47,999 nt of DNA from Streptomyces milbemycinicus (GCF_002154605.1 NZ_MUNE01000042.1:1-47999), one strand, 5' to 3'; shown: positions 21,113 through 32,278, counted from the stretch's first letter. A program made the numbers and translations. Notes: a model not told the origin generated them from the letters alone.

Positions 21113-23167
21113 ATGTCCATCGCCAAGCGCCGCCGTGTCGTGCTGCTCGCCGCGGGAGTGCTGTTGCCGCTGCCCTGGGCGAGCGGATGCAGCTCCGGCG
21201 GTGACGACAGCTCGCCCGCCGCCGCCCGACGGGACGTGGCCACGGCCGCCCGCGACCGGGTGGCCGATACGGGGACGCTGCGCTGGGCCCTGGACGCGGC
21301 GCCCGGAACGTTCAACGCCTTCCAGACCAACGCCGACAGCGGCACCCAGCGGATCGCCGGCGCCGTCCTGCCGTCCCTGTTCACCCTGGACGGCCAAGGC
21401 CGCCCACAGCGCAACCCCGACTATCTCCAGGCCGCCGACGTGGTGGACCGCGAGCCCAAGCAGGTCGTGCGCTACAAGCTCAACCCGAAGGCGGTGTGGA
21501 CCGACGGGCGCCCGCTCGGCGCCGAGGACTTCACCGCCCAGTGGAAGGCGCTGCGCGGTGCGGACGGCGCGTACTGGACGGCCCGCAACGCCGGGTACGA
21601 CCGCATCGCCAAGGTCGAGCCCGGCGACGGGGAGCACGAGGTCGAGGTCACCTTCGCCAAGCCGTACGCGGACTGGCGCTCGCTGTTCACCCCGCTCTAC
21701 CCGAAGAGCGTGATGAGCGGCCCGACGGCCTTCAACGACGGACGGCGCCGGGGGCTCGCGGTCAGCGCGGGACCGTTCATGATGCGCAGCATCACGGGCG
21801 GTACGAAGAGCGTCACGCTGGTGCGCAACCCCCGCTGGTGGGGCGACCGGGCCCGGCTCGACAAGCTGGTATTCAAGGCCGTACCGGTCAAGGACAGGCC
21901 CGCCGCGCTGCTGGCCGGGAAGCTCGATCTGGCCGAGGTCGACCGGGCCATGGCCGAGCGGATCCAGGACGCGGCCGAGGTGCCCAAGAAGAAGGGCAAG
22001 GCGGAGGGGAAGGCACAGAAGGCGGAGAACGGGAAGCGGGGGACGGACAAACAGGCCGCGGCCGAACCGTCGGCCCAGCACGGGGCCGAGGCCGGGACGG
22101 ACCTGGCGGCGGGCGGCCGGAACGCGGCCGACGCGATGCGCGCCTGGGCGGAGGAGAACTCCTCCAAGGAGGCGCGGGCCGAGAAGGCGGCCCTGCGCAG
22201 GCTTGTCGTGCGCAGGGCCCTGGAGCCCGCGTACACCCAGCTCGCCCTCAACGGCACCAAGGGCCCCCTCGCCGACGAGCGGGTGCGCCGCGCCGTGGCC
22301 CGCGCGATCGACCGCAAGGACCTCGCGAAGCTGGTGCTGGGGCCCCTGGGGCTGCCCGCCAAGCCGCTGGGCAACCATCTGCTGATGGCCGGCCAGCAGG
22401 GCTACAAGGACCACAGCGGCGCCCTCGGCGGCAAGGACACCCACGCCGCGCAGGCCCTGCTCGCCGACGCGGGCTGGCGCGCCGCCCCGGCCTCGGCCAG
22501 GCAGAAGGCGCTCGGCGCCAAGACGGACGACCAGGGCCGCGACAGCGGGCGCGACGGCGGGAAGCGCGACGGCGGCCGGGGCGCGGGCCCCGACGCGGGC
22601 GACGCGGGCCGCTCCGGTCGCGCCCCAGCGGCCGTGGTGCGCAAGCACGGCCAGCCGCTTGAGCTGCGCTTCGTGGTGCCGACCGGCGCCGGCACCGCCC
22701 CGCTCGGCAAGGTCAGCGCGCGCATCGCGCGGATGCTGGAGGCGATCGGCGTCCGCACCAAGATCACCAAGGTTTCGGGCAGTGGCTACTTCAAGGACCA
22801 CATCGCCTCCGGCAACTACGACCTCGCCCTCTACTCCTGGCCCGCCAGCGCCTACCCCGCCACCGACGCCCGCCCGATCTACGCGAAGCCGCAGCCCGCC
22901 GCCGACGGCTCGCTGGTCGTCGAGCAGAACTACACCCGGGTGGGCACGGACCAGATCGACCAGCTCTTCGACGAGGCCGTCGCTGAACTGGACTCCGGCT
23001 CCTCCCGGACCCTGGTCAGCCGCGCGGACGCGCGGATCTGGGCGGCGGCCGGGTCCATCCCGCTCTACCAGCGCCCCCAGCTGGTCGCGGCCAGGAAGAC
23101 GGTGGTCAACGCGGGCGCCTTCGGCTTCGCCACCCCGCGCTACCAGGACATCGGCTTCCGCAAGTAA
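21113..23167 (+). CDS. Orphan family-5 extracellular solute-binding lipoprotein
   Basis: A 684-aa protein with an N-terminal signal and probable lipid-modified Cys26 (LPWASGC). The body matches peptide-binding SBP family 5 (LRWALDAAPGTFNAFQTNAD, LTRNP-like LVRNPRWWGD, RRAVARAIDRKDLAKLVLGP). It is about 130 residues longer than the two related proteins in this window. The surplus is mostly two charged, low-complexity insertions: about 290-365 (Lys/Glu/Ala-rich) and about 465-505 (Gly/Asp/Arg-rich). No permease or ATPase genes are adjacent, so it either feeds a transporter encoded elsewhere, possibly the peptide systems downstream, or acts as a sensor. ATG 21113 follows GGAGGT. Confidence 0.85.
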   Translation: MSIAKRRRVVLLAAGVLLPLPWASGCSSGGDDSSPAAARRDVATAARDRVADTGTLRWALDAAPGTFNAFQTNADSGTQRIAGAVLPSLFTLDGQGRPQRNPDYLQAADVVDREPKQVVRYKLNPKAVWTDGRPLGAEDFTAQWKALRGADGAYWTARNAGYDRIAKVEPGDGEHEVEVTFAKPYADWRSLFTPLYPKSVMSGPTAFNDGRRRGLAVSAGPFMMRSITGGTKSVTLVRNPRWWGDRARLDKLVFKAVPVKDRPAALLAGKLDLAEVDRAMAERIQDAAEVPKKKGKAEGKAQKAENGKRGTDKQAAAEPSAQHGAEAGTDLAAGGRNAADAMRAWAEENSSKEARAEKAALRRLVVRRALEPAYTQLALNGTKGPLADERVRRAVARAIDRKDLAKLVLGPLGLPAKPLGNHLLMAGQQGYKDHSGALGGKDTHAAQALLADAGWRAAPASARQKALGAKTDDQGRDSGRDGGKRDGGRGAGPDAGDAGRSGRAPAAVVRKHGQPLELRFVVPTGAGTAPLGKVSARIARMLEAIGVRTKITKVSGSGYFKDHIASGNYDLALYSWPASAYPATDARPIYAKPQPAADGSLVVEQNYTRVGTDQIDQLFDEAVAELDSGSSRTLVSRADARIWAAAGSIPLYQRPQLVAARKTVVNAGAFGFATPRYQDIGFRK

Positions 23168-23260
23168 CCCTCAGGACTGCCTCAACTCCCTTGTCCAGCA
23201 AGCCGATCGACATGAAGCATGGCGTGTGATCACGACACCGGACACACGGGGGAGGACGGT

Positions 23261-23908
23261 ATGAGGCGCGGATTGACCACTGCGGTCGCGGCCGTAGCGA
23301 TCATGGCGGGGGCCGCGGGCTGTACGTCTGGCGGCTCCTATGGGGCCGCCCGCGGCGGCACCCAGCAGCTCACGGCCGCCAAGGCGTGCGCCGACGCCAC
23401 GTACACCTGGCTGAACGTCTCCCGGCGCTCGGCGCTGACCGACATGACGCCGGGCACCCACTATGACAAGGGCGACAAGGTGAGCACCCGGGACGTCAAG
23501 GAGATCGCCCGCTACACCGTGTCCGTCCGCACCAGGGGCACGGAACTGCCCGAGAAGCGGCTGATCCGCGATCTCGGCCGGCACCTGAAGCTGGGGCTCG
23601 CCGGCGACGGGGTCACGAGGGCCGACGACAGCGGGCGGACGACCAAGTACGACAGGGGAGCGTACGGAGAGCAGACCGCCGAGGCGTCCGGTCGCTATGT
23701 CACGGGTCGCGCGGTCGACCTGGTCGAGGGCGATTACCGCTACGCCTGCAAGGGCGGGACGGTCTCCTCGGGCCACGTGGTGACCTGGACCGACAGCTAT
23801 GAGGTGATCGCCGTCGCCTGTGGCGAGAAGCCGGACAAGGAGGCGAGCGAGGGCGAGCGCGAGGCCGCCAGGCTGGGCTGCCGCGAGGGCGACCCCGCGC
23901 GCGCCTGA
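23261..23908 (+). CDS. Putative lipoprotein of unknown function
   Basis: A 215-aa protein with a signal peptide and lipobox ending at Cys21 (IMAGAAGCTSGG), so it is probably anchored on the outer face of the membrane. The mature part shows no domain that I recognise. It contains four later cysteines (KACADATY, YRYACKG, VIAVACGE, ARLGCREG) that could form two disulfides. ATG 23261 follows a strong GGGGGAGGA. It sits between the orphan binding protein and typA and is followed by its own hairpin. Confidence 0.75.
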   Translation: MRRGLTTAVAAVAIMAGAAGCTSGGSYGAARGGTQQLTAAKACADATYTWLNVSRRSALTDMTPGTHYDKGDKVSTRDVKEIARYTVSVRTRGTELPEKRLIRDLGRHLKLGLAGDGVTRADDSGRTTKYDRGAYGEQTAEASGRYVTGRAVDLVEGDYRYACKGGTVSSGHVVTWTDSYEVIAVACGEKPDKEASEGEREAARLGCREGDPARA

Positions 23909-23930
23909 GTCCGGTCCCTCGGCCCGGTAC

Positions 23931-23958
23931 GGGCGGGGCGGGCGTTACCGCCCCGTCC
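23931..23958 (+). terminator. Terminator hairpin before typA
   Basis: GGGCGGGGCGG (23931-23941) pairs with CCGCCCCGTCC (23948-23958) with one mismatch and a 6-nt loop, 23 bp after the lipoprotein stop. It probably separates that gene from typA. Confidence 0.6.
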
Positions 23959-24054
23959 ACGTACCATGGGGTGAGGCCGTGGCGTGATCTGCCCGGCAGG
24001 CGGGCGTGCCGGACCCGGCGCGCCGCCATCCACGATTCCGGGAGAAGCGCCGCA

Positions 24055-25920
<1,866 letters not shown>

Positions 25921-25942
25921 CGCAAAAGGACCAGTAAAAGTA

Positions 25943-25977
25943 ATACCGGCCGATTACCTGGAGTAATCGGCCGGTAT
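25943..25977 (+). terminator. Strong terminator hairpin after typA
   Basis: A perfect 15-bp stem, ATACCGGCCGATTAC (25943-25957) against 25963-25977, with the loop CTGGA, lies 22 bp after the typA stop. The lack of mismatches and its position make termination very likely. Confidence 0.88.
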
Positions 25978-25998
25978 GGCGTCCTGCATATGCCAACA

Positions 25999-26040
25999 GC
26001 CCGGAATTCCTGCCCATGAAGGGTGGGATCCGGGCCTTTG
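25999..26040 (+). terminator. Second hairpin with T-rich tail
   Basis: GCCCGGA (25999-26005) pairs with TCCGGGC (26029-26035), with further internal pairing, and is followed by CTTTG. It may be a backup terminator for typA. Confidence 0.5.
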
Positions 26041-26401
26041 TCATGTCAGCAAGGTGTCAGTCAAGCTCTTATCCGGCGATCATCGTCCGATTATCGGTGA
26101 CTGCACTCCGCATGATGTGTTAACAGTCCGTTTCGCGTGTGTCTGTCTGCGGCAGATTTGTCCGGATTTCGAAGCTCCGCGCGTAGATCTCGTGACCAAA
26201 GCGAGACCCTTTAAGTGTGGTTTACGGGACTGTCGTGCTCAATTATTGGGTCCGTTGGGCTCGGGTCGATGGGTCACGCGCTGTGGGGAGCGCCGCCCTA
26301 CGAGCACACGGGGGGTTCCGGTCCCGTTCGCTGTCAGGGGTGTCAGCGTGTCTCCGGTTGCCCCTTTCTGTAGTGACAGTGGACTCATGAGGAGGAGCCC
26401 C

Positions 26402-28033
26402 ATGCGTGGTGCCAAGAGCGCCAAGTGGGTTGCCATAGCCGGCGTCGTCTCTCTCGCTGCCACCGCGTGCGGTGGTGGCGGCGACAAGGGCAGCGACAAT
26501 GCCAACAAGAAGATCGATCCCAAGGGGATCGTCAGCTACGCCAACGGTGAGCCGCAGAACTCGCTGATGCCGGCCAACACCATGGAGGCGTACGGCAGCG
26601 TCGTCATCGACTCCCTCTTCACGGGCCTTGTCGGCTACGACAAGTCCGGCAACATCACGTACGAGAACGCCGAGTCGGTCACGCCGAACGGCGACAACAG
26701 CGTGTGGACCGTCAAGCTGAAGCCGGGGTGGACGTTCCACAACGGCGAGAAGGTCACCGCCAAGTCCTACGTGGACACATGGAACTGGGACGCCAACCCG
26801 GCCAATGGCATGCAGAACAGTGCCTGGTACCGCGACATCGAGGGTTACGACAAGGTCCACCCGGAAAAGGGCAAGGCCAAGGCCAAGACCATGTCCGGCC
26901 TGAAGGTCGTCGACGACAACACCTTCACCATCAAGCTGTCGAACCCGATCCCGTACTTCGCGTACAAGCTCGCCTACTCCTCCTTCTACCCGCTGCCCTC
27001 GGGCGCGCTGAAGGACCCGAAGGGGTTCGGCGAGAGCCCGGTCGGCAACGGTCCGTACAAGTTCAAGAGCTGGGAGCACAAGAAGTCGATCCAGGTCACC
27101 GCCTGGGACGGCTACAAGGGCGACAGTAAGCCGAAGAACGGCGGCATCAACTTCAAGGCGTACACGTCGCCGCAGGCCGCGTACAACGACCTGCGCTCGG
27201 ACAACGTCGACAGCATGCCGCTGGTGCCGGACGCCGAGCTCGCGAACTACAAGCAGGACTTCGGCGACCGCGCGATCAACACCGACTTCTCCGCGCTCAA
27301 CACGATCAACCCTGCCTTCTACACGAAGCAGTGGAAGAACATCGACGTCAAGGTCATCCAGGGCCTGTCGATGGCGATCGACCGCCCCACCATCGCCAAG
27401 ACCACCTTCTTCGGCAACCGTGAGCCCGCCACCGGCTGGGTCGCCAAGGGCGTGAAGGGCTACCAGGCCGACGCGTGCGGTGAGTACTGCAAGTTCAACC
27501 CGGACAAGGCGAAGCAGCTCATCAAGGAAGGCGGCGGCGTCCCGGGTAACAAGATCTCGATCCAGTACAACGCCGACCAGCCGCACAAGGGCTGGGTCAC
27601 CGCGGTCTGCAACAGCATCACCAAGGTGACCGGCGTGAAGTGCGTGGGCGACCCGACCACCGACTTCCAGGCCGACACCGAGATCCGTGACCAGAAGAAG
27701 GTCAAGTCGATCTACCGTTCCGGCTGGGTGCTCGACTACCCGTTCAACGGCAACTTCCTCGCCGACCTGTACGGCACGGGCGTGGACGGCAACAAGGGCG
27801 ACTTCTCCGACCCGAAGTTCGACGGGCTGGTGAAGAAGGCCGACCAGGCCAAGACGGTCGACGAGTCGGCGAAGCTGTACCAGGACGCCGAGAAGGAACT
27901 GCAGAACACGATGCCCGGCATCCCCACGTTCTACAACAAGGTCAACTCGGCCTACTCGAACAACGTGAAGAAGATCGAGTTCGACCAGGCCGGCGACCCC
28001 ATCCTGTGGAACGTCGAGGTCTTCAAGAAGTAA
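26402..28033 (+). CDS. Peptide ABC transporter substrate-binding lipoprotein (operon 1)
   Basis: A 543-aa SBP family 5 lipoprotein with signal and lipobox ending at Cys23 (SLAATACGGGG). Typical features are YANGEPQNSLMPANTMEAYG, the conserved GWTFHNGEKVTAKSYVDTWN and a C-terminal WNVEVFKK. It captures oligopeptides outside the cell for the permease and ATPase genes that follow. ATG 26402 has GAGGAGGAG upstream. It has a paralogue at 37232-38896. In Streptomyces, peptide transporters next to typA include the BldK system needed for aerial growth. The SBP-first gene order differs from the bldKA-E order that I remember, so the symbol is withheld. Confidence 0.92.
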   Translation: MRGAKSAKWVAIAGVVSLAATACGGGGDKGSDNANKKIDPKGIVSYANGEPQNSLMPANTMEAYGSVVIDSLFTGLVGYDKSGNITYENAESVTPNGDNSVWTVKLKPGWTFHNGEKVTAKSYVDTWNWDANPANGMQNSAWYRDIEGYDKVHPEKGKAKAKTMSGLKVVDDNTFTIKLSNPIPYFAYKLAYSSFYPLPSGALKDPKGFGESPVGNGPYKFKSWEHKKSIQVTAWDGYKGDSKPKNGGINFKAYTSPQAAYNDLRSDNVDSMPLVPDAELANYKQDFGDRAINTDFSALNTINPAFYTKQWKNIDVKVIQGLSMAIDRPTIAKTTFFGNREPATGWVAKGVKGYQADACGEYCKFNPDKAKQLIKEGGGVPGNKISIQYNADQPHKGWVTAVCNSITKVTGVKCVGDPTTDFQADTEIRDQKKVKSIYRSGWVLDYPFNGNFLADLYGTGVDGNKGDFSDPKFDGLVKKADQAKTVDESAKLYQDAEKELQNTMPGIPTFYNKVNSAYSNNVKKIEFDQAGDPILWNVEVFKK

Positions 28034-28053
28034 GTCGCTACGGAGCTTCACGT

Positions 28054-28092
28054 CCCGCAGCGGCGCCCGGCGATGCCGGGCGCCGCTGCGGG
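28054..28092 (+). terminator. Perfect 18-bp stem between binding protein and permease genes
   Basis: Bases 28054-28071 are the exact complement of 28075-28092, with the 3-nt loop GAT, 20 bp after the binding-protein stop and 26 bp before the permease start. Such hairpins often act as partial terminators or 3' stabilisers, so that binding protein is made in excess over membrane parts. No matching hairpin exists in operon 2. Confidence 0.8.
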
Positions 28093-28118
28093 CGGCTCCG
28101 GAATGGACGGAGGCACCT

Positions 28119-29048
28119 ATGGGGCGCTACGTCGCGAGGCGACTGCTCCAGATGATCCCGGTGTTCATCGGGACAACGCTGTTGATCTTCCTCATGGTCA
28201 ACGTGCTACCTGGCGACCCTGTACGGGCGCTGTGGGGGGACAAGCCGCCGGACCCTGTACAGGTCGCGCAGATCCGGCACGACAGAGGGCTGGACCTTCC
28301 GCTGTGGCAGCAGTATCTGCACTACATGTGGGGTCTGCTCCAGGGGGACTTCGGCAGGACCATCGCCGGTAACCGGCCGGTCCTCGACGAGATCACGCGG
28401 GCGTTCCCGGTGTCGATGCGGCTCGCCGCCATGGCCTGGACCTTCGAGCTCGTCGTCGGTATCACTCTGGGCGTCATCGCCGGCATCCGGCTCGGCAAGG
28501 TCGTCGACACGGCTGTCACGCTGTTCACCCTGGTGGTCATCTCCGTCCCGATCTTCGTCATCGGTCTGGCTTGCCAGCTGTACTTCGGAAACAACCTCGG
28601 GTGGATCACACCGACCGTCCAGGACTCCACCAACTTCAGTCAGCTGATGGTCCCGGCCCTGGTGCTCGGCATGGTCGGACTCGCGTACGTGGCCCGGCTG
28701 ACCCGCACCTCGATCGCGGAAAACCGGTCCGCCGACTACATCCGCACGGCCACCGCCAAGGGTCTGCCGCGCAGGCGGATCATCACGGTGCACCTGCTGC
28801 GCAACTCGCTGATCCCCGTGGTCACCTATCTCGGCACCGACATCGGCAGCCTCATGGCCGGCGCCGTCGTGACGGAGGGCATCTTCAACGTGACCGGCGT
28901 CGGCAACCTGCTCTTCGAGGCGCTGGCACGCCGCGAGGGTGCGGTCATCGTCGGCATCGTCACCGTCTTGGTGCTCGTCTATCTCCTCGCCAGCCTGCTC
29001 GTCGACCTGCTCTACGCGGTCCTGGACCCGAGGATTCGTTATGCCTGA
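28119..29048 (+). CDS. Peptide ABC transporter permease, DppB type (operon 1)
   Basis: A 309-aa integral membrane protein of the DppB/OppB family. It opens with GRYVARRLLQMIPVFIGTTL and ends with LLVDLLYAVLDPRIRYA, and the coupling loop has LTRTSIAENRSADYIRTATA followed by GLPRR. It probably has six membrane segments and forms half of the peptide channel. The ATG follows GGACGGAGG. Its stop overlaps the start of the next permease by 8 bp. Confidence 0.93.
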   Translation: MGRYVARRLLQMIPVFIGTTLLIFLMVNVLPGDPVRALWGDKPPDPVQVAQIRHDRGLDLPLWQQYLHYMWGLLQGDFGRTIAGNRPVLDEITRAFPVSMRLAAMAWTFELVVGITLGVIAGIRLGKVVDTAVTLFTLVVISVPIFVIGLACQLYFGNNLGWITPTVQDSTNFSQLMVPALVLGMVGLAYVARLTRTSIAENRSADYIRTATAKGLPRRRIITVHLLRNSLIPVVTYLGTDIGSLMAGAVVTEGIFNVTGVGNLLFEALARREGAVIVGIVTVLVLVYLLASLLVDLLYAVLDPRIRYA

Positions 29049-30000
29049 CCTCACCAAGACCTCGTCCGCGAGCGAGGAAGCCGCCGCGGTCGCCGGGTCC
29101 ACGCCCGTCATCACGGATGCCGGTCCGGTGCCCGAGAAGCCGCGCAGCCTCGGCGCCGACGCCTGGCGGGGCCTGCGCCGCAACCCGCTGTTCGTGATCT
29201 CAGGGCTGCTGGTCCTGCTGATCCTGTTCGTCGCCGCGTTCCCCGGTCTGTTCACCAGCGCCAGCCCGACCATCGGCGACCCGGCCAAGCACTTCCTGGG
29301 CAAGCCGAACCTCGGCCATGTCTTCCAGGAGGACTGGTTCGGCTACGACGGCACGGGCCGCAGCCTGTACGCGCGGGTGCTCTACGGCGCTCGCAACTCG
29401 ATCATCGTCGGCCTGGGCGTGACGATCCTCGTCACCATCTTCGGCGGTCTGATGGGCATGCTCGCCGGCTACTTCGGCGGGTTCTGGGACAGCCTCATCT
29501 CGCGTCTGACCGACGTGTTCTTCGGCATCCCGTTCCTGCTCGGCTCGATGGTCGTGCTCAACGCGTTCACCCACCGCACCGTCTGGGTGGTCATGGGCGC
29601 GCTGGCCTTCCTGGGCTGGACGCAGATCACCCGTGTCATGCGAGGCGCGGTCATCACGACCAAGCACGCGGACTACGTCGTGGCGGCCAGGGCCCTGGGC
29701 GCCGGCACCAGGCGGATCCTGTTCCGGCACATCCTGCCGAACGCGATCGCACCGGTGATCGTCGTCGCGACCATCTCGCTCGGCACGTACATCGTCGCCG
29801 AGTCGACGCTGTCCTATCTGGGCCTCGGGCTCAGTGACGACTCCATCTCCTGGGGCAGTGACATCTCGGACGGCACCCAGTTCATCCGTAACTTCCCGCA
29901 CGTACTGCTCTTCCCGGCCGGCGCCCTGAGCATCACCGTGCTGGCGTTCATCATGATGGGTGACGCCGTGCGCGAAGCCCTCGACCCGAAGCTGCGCTGA
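29041..30000 (+). CDS. Peptide ABC transporter permease, DppC type (operon 1)
   Basis: A 319-aa membrane protein of the DppC/OppC family. A 40-residue cytoplasmic lead is followed by the LGADAWRGLRRNPLFVISGL entry helix. The periplasmic HVFQEDWFGYDGTGRSLYAR region and the coupling motif ADYVVAARALGAGTRRILFR are typical. It pairs with the preceding DppB-type subunit. ATG 29041 overlaps the upstream stop, so translation is coupled. The 3' end is 11 bp from the next gene. Confidence 0.92.
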   Translation: MPDLTKTSSASEEAAAVAGSTPVITDAGPVPEKPRSLGADAWRGLRRNPLFVISGLLVLLILFVAAFPGLFTSASPTIGDPAKHFLGKPNLGHVFQEDWFGYDGTGRSLYARVLYGARNSIIVGLGVTILVTIFGGLMGMLAGYFGGFWDSLISRLTDVFFGIPFLLGSMVVLNAFTHRTVWVVMGALAFLGWTQITRVMRGAVITTKHADYVVAARALGAGTRRILFRHILPNAIAPVIVVATISLGTYIVAESTLSYLGLGLSDDSISWGSDISDGTQFIRNFPHVLLFPAGALSITVLAFIMMGDAVREALDPKLR

Positions 30001-30011
30001 GGGAGGCGTAC

Positions 30012-31070
30012 GTGACCATCACCGACATAACTGCGGATGTCCCCGCCCCCCGCTCGGGCGAGGACAGCGGTGGCAAGCTGCTCGACGTGCGTGATCTGCA
30101 CGTCGAGTTCCACACCCGCGACGGCATCGCCAAGGCCGTCAACGGAGTCAACTACAGCGTGGACGCGGGCGAAACCCTCGCCGTGCTCGGTGAGTCCGGC
30201 TCCGGAAAGTCCGTGACCGCGCAGGCGATCATGGGCATCCTCGATATGCCCCCCGGCAAGATCCCGCAGGGCGAGATCCTCTTCCGCGGCCAGGACATGC
30301 TGAAGATGTCCGCCGAGGAGCGCCGGAAGATCCGCGGCAACAAGATCGCGATGATCTTCCAGGACGCGCTGTCCTCCCTGAACCCGGTGCTCTCCGTCGG
30401 CTACCAGCTCGGCGAGATGTTCCGGGTCCACCAGGGCCTGTCCAAGAAGGCGGCCAAGGCCAAGGCCGTCGAGCTGATGGACCGGGTGCGCATTCCGGCG
30501 GCGAAGGAGCGCGTCAGCGACTATCCGCATCAGTTCTCCGGCGGTATGCGCCAGCGCATCATGATCGCGATGGCGCTCGCCCTGGAACCCGATCTGATCA
30601 TCGCCGACGAGCCCACCACCGCCCTGGACGTGACCGTCCAGGCCCAGGTCATGGAGCTGCTCGCGGAGCTTCAGCGCGAGTACCACATGGGTCTGATCCT
30701 GATCACCCACGACCTCGGCGTCGTCGCCGACGTCGCCGACAAGATCGCGGTGATGTACGCGGGCCGGATCGTCGAGACCGCCCCCGTCCACGAGCTCTAC
30801 AAGCGCCCGGCCCACCCGTACACCCGGGGTCTGCTGGACTCCATCCCGCGTCTGGACCGCAAGGGCCAGGAGCTCTACGCGATCAAGGGCCTGCCGCCCA
30901 ACCTGCTCAAGATCCCGACCGGCTGCGCCTTCAACCCGCGCTGCCCCAAGGCGCAGGACATCTGCCGCACCGACGTCCCTGTGCTGGAGCCGGTCACCGA
31001 GCAGGACGGCAGCCCGCTGCCGGGCCGCGGCAGCGCGTGCCACTTCTGGAAGGAGACGATCCATGGCTGA
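30012..31070 (+). CDS. Peptide ABC transporter ATP-binding protein, DppD type (operon 1)
   Basis: A 352-aa ATPase with Walker A GESGSGKS, signature [15 protein letters not shown], Walker [13 protein letters not shown] and switch histidine LITHDLG. The C-terminal oligopeptide/dipeptide extension contains the cysteine motif [11 protein letters not shown] with a later Cys that in relatives binds a [4Fe-4S] cluster. It drives transport together with the DppF-type partner. GTG 30012 has GGGAGG six bases upstream. It shares a 48-bp identical stretch with its operon 2 paralogue. Confidence 0.94.
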   Translation: MTITDITADVPAPRSGEDSGGKLLDVRDLHVEFHTRDGIAKAVNGVNYSVDAGETLAVLGESGSGKSVTAQAIMGILDMPPGKIPQGEILFRGQDMLKMSAEERRKIRGNKIAMIFQDALSSLNPVLSVGYQLGEMFRVHQGLSKKAAKAKAVELMDRVRIPAAKERVSDYPHQFSGGMRQRIMIAMALALEPDLIIADEPTTALDVTVQAQVMELLAELQREYHMGLILITHDLGVVADVADKIAVMYAGRIVETAPVHELYKRPAHPYTRGLLDSIPRLDRKGQELYAIKGLPPNLLKIPTGCAFNPRCPKAQDICRTDVPVLEPVTEQDGSPLPGRGSACHFWKETIHG

Positions 31071-32208
31071 CACCGAGAAGACCCCCGAGGCCGTGGACGC
31101 CACCCCCAACGTCACCGAGGTCGAGGTCGTCAAGGCCGCCACCGAGGAAGCGGCCGTCGCCGCCATCGACGCCCCCGTCGAGCGCGGCGAGCCCATCCTC
31201 CAGGTGCGGAACCTGGTCAAGCACTTCCCGCTGACCCAGGGCATCCTCTTCAAGCGCCAGATCGGCGCGGTCAAGGCCGTCGACGGCGTCTCCTTCGACC
31301 TCTACCAGGGCGAAACCCTCGGCATCGTCGGCGAGTCCGGCTGCGGCAAGTCGACCGTCGCCAAGCTGCTGATGACCCTGGAGACCGCGACCGCGGGCGA
31401 GGTCTTCTACAAGGGCCAGGACATCACCAGGCTGTCCGGCCGTGCCCTCAAGGCCGTCCGGCGCAACATCCAGATGGTGTTCCAGGACCCGTACACCTCG
31501 CTGAACCCCCGTATGACGGTGGGCGACATCATCGGTGAGCCCTTCGAGATCCACCCCGAGGTGGCCCCCAAGGGCGACCGCCGCCGCAAGGTCCAAGACC
31601 TCCTGGACGTCGTCGGCCTCAACCCCGAGTACATCAACCGCTATCCGCACCAGTTCTCCGGCGGTCAGCGCCAGCGCATCGGCATCGCGCGCGGCCTGGC
31701 CCTCAACCCGGAGATCATCATCTGCGACGAGCCGGTCTCCGCGCTGGATGTGTCCGTCCAGGCACAGGTCATCAACCTGATGGAGAAGCTGCAGGACGAG
31801 TTCAACCTCTCCTACCTCTTCATCGCCCACGACCTGTCCATCGTGCGCCACATTTCCGACCGCGTCGGCGTGATGTACCTGGGCAAGATGGCCGAGATCG
31901 GAACCGACACCGAGATCTACGACCACCCCACCCACCCGTACACCCAGGCCCTGCTCTCCGCGGTCCCGGTCCCCGACCCGGAGTCCCGCGAGGGCCGCGA
32001 GCGCATCATCCTCGCCGGCGACGTCCCCTCCCCGGCCAACCCGCCCAGCGGCTGCCGCTTCCGGACCCGCTGCTGGAAGGCCGAGGACAAGTGCGCCAAG
32101 GAGGTCCCGCTCCTCGCCATCCCCGAGCGCTTCGCGGGCTCGGACTCGCCCGCGGCGCACGAGTCGGCGTGCCACTTCGCGGAGGAGAAGGACGTGGTCC
32201 ACGCGTAG
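31063..32208 (+). CDS. Peptide ABC transporter ATP-binding protein, DppF type (operon 1)
   Basis: A 381-aa ATPase. An unusual 45-residue Glu/Ala/Val-rich lead (TPNVTEVEVVKAATEEAAVA) precedes the ABC domain with Walker A GESGCGKS, signature [15 protein letters not shown], Walker [13 protein letters not shown] and IAHDLS. The C-terminal cysteine motif is [15 protein letters not shown] 31063 overlaps the upstream stop by 8 bp. It is the last gene of operon 1, and a strong terminator follows. Part of the gene is nearly identical in DNA to the paralogue at 41867-42919. Confidence 0.94.
   Translation: MADTEKTPEAVDATPNVTEVEVVKAATEEAAVAAIDAPVERGEPILQVRNLVKHFPLTQGILFKRQIGAVKAVDGVSFDLYQGETLGIVGESGCGKSTVAKLLMTLETATAGEVFYKGQDITRLSGRALKAVRRNIQMVFQDPYTSLNPRMTVGDIIGEPFEIHPEVAPKGDRRRKVQDLLDVVGLNPEYINRYPHQFSGGQRQRIGIARGLALNPEIIICDEPVSALDVSVQAQVINLMEKLQDEFNLSYLFIAHDLSIVRHISDRVGVMYLGKMAEIGTDTEIYDHPTHPYTQALLSAVPVPDPESREGRERIILAGDVPSPANPPSGCRFRTRCWKAEDKCAKEVPLLAIPERFAGSDSPAAHESACHFAEEKDVVHA
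31626..31754 (+). repeat. Near-identical paralogue tract (partner at 42352-42480)
   Basis: These 129 bases differ at only one position from 42352-42480, while the flanking codons of the two DppF-type genes differ at many third positions. They cover the ABC signature and Walker B. The contrast suggests recent gene conversion rather than protein-level constraint alone. Confidence 0.8.
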
Positions 32209-32228
32209 CGTTCTTCGCTTCGGCCATG

Positions 32229-32272
32229 ACGAGGGCCGCCCGGACCGCACCGACGGTCCCGGCGGCCCTCGT
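32229..32272 (+). terminator. Terminator hairpin after operon 1
   Basis: ACGAGGGCCGCC (32229-32240) pairs with 32261-32272. After one C-C mismatch a further 6-bp stem, GGACCG against CGGTCC, closes a 6-nt loop. It lies 20 bp after the operon's last stop. Confidence 0.88.
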
Positions 32273-32278
32273 GGTTGT

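Larger units (their letters stand above)
25921..26401. other. 481-bp region with two terminators and a long leader
   Basis: After typA come two hairpins (25943-25977 and 25999-26040). The rest, about 360 bp, is AT-richer leader DNA of the peptide-transport operon with no credible gene. TTTACG near 26220 followed by CAATTATT about 15 bp later is a weak promoter candidate, which would give a 5' UTR of about 160 bases. Confidence 0.5.

Noticed and set aside
21065..22801. Long minus-strand open frame (578 codons) opposite the orphan binding lipoprotein
   Set aside because: Composition is that of an antisense frame, and the plus strand has signal peptide, lipobox and family-5 motifs.
26243..28051. 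602-codon minus-strand frame opposite the operon 1 binding protein
   Set aside because: Leu/Val/Arg/Asp-rich antisense reading without motifs or ribosome binding site.
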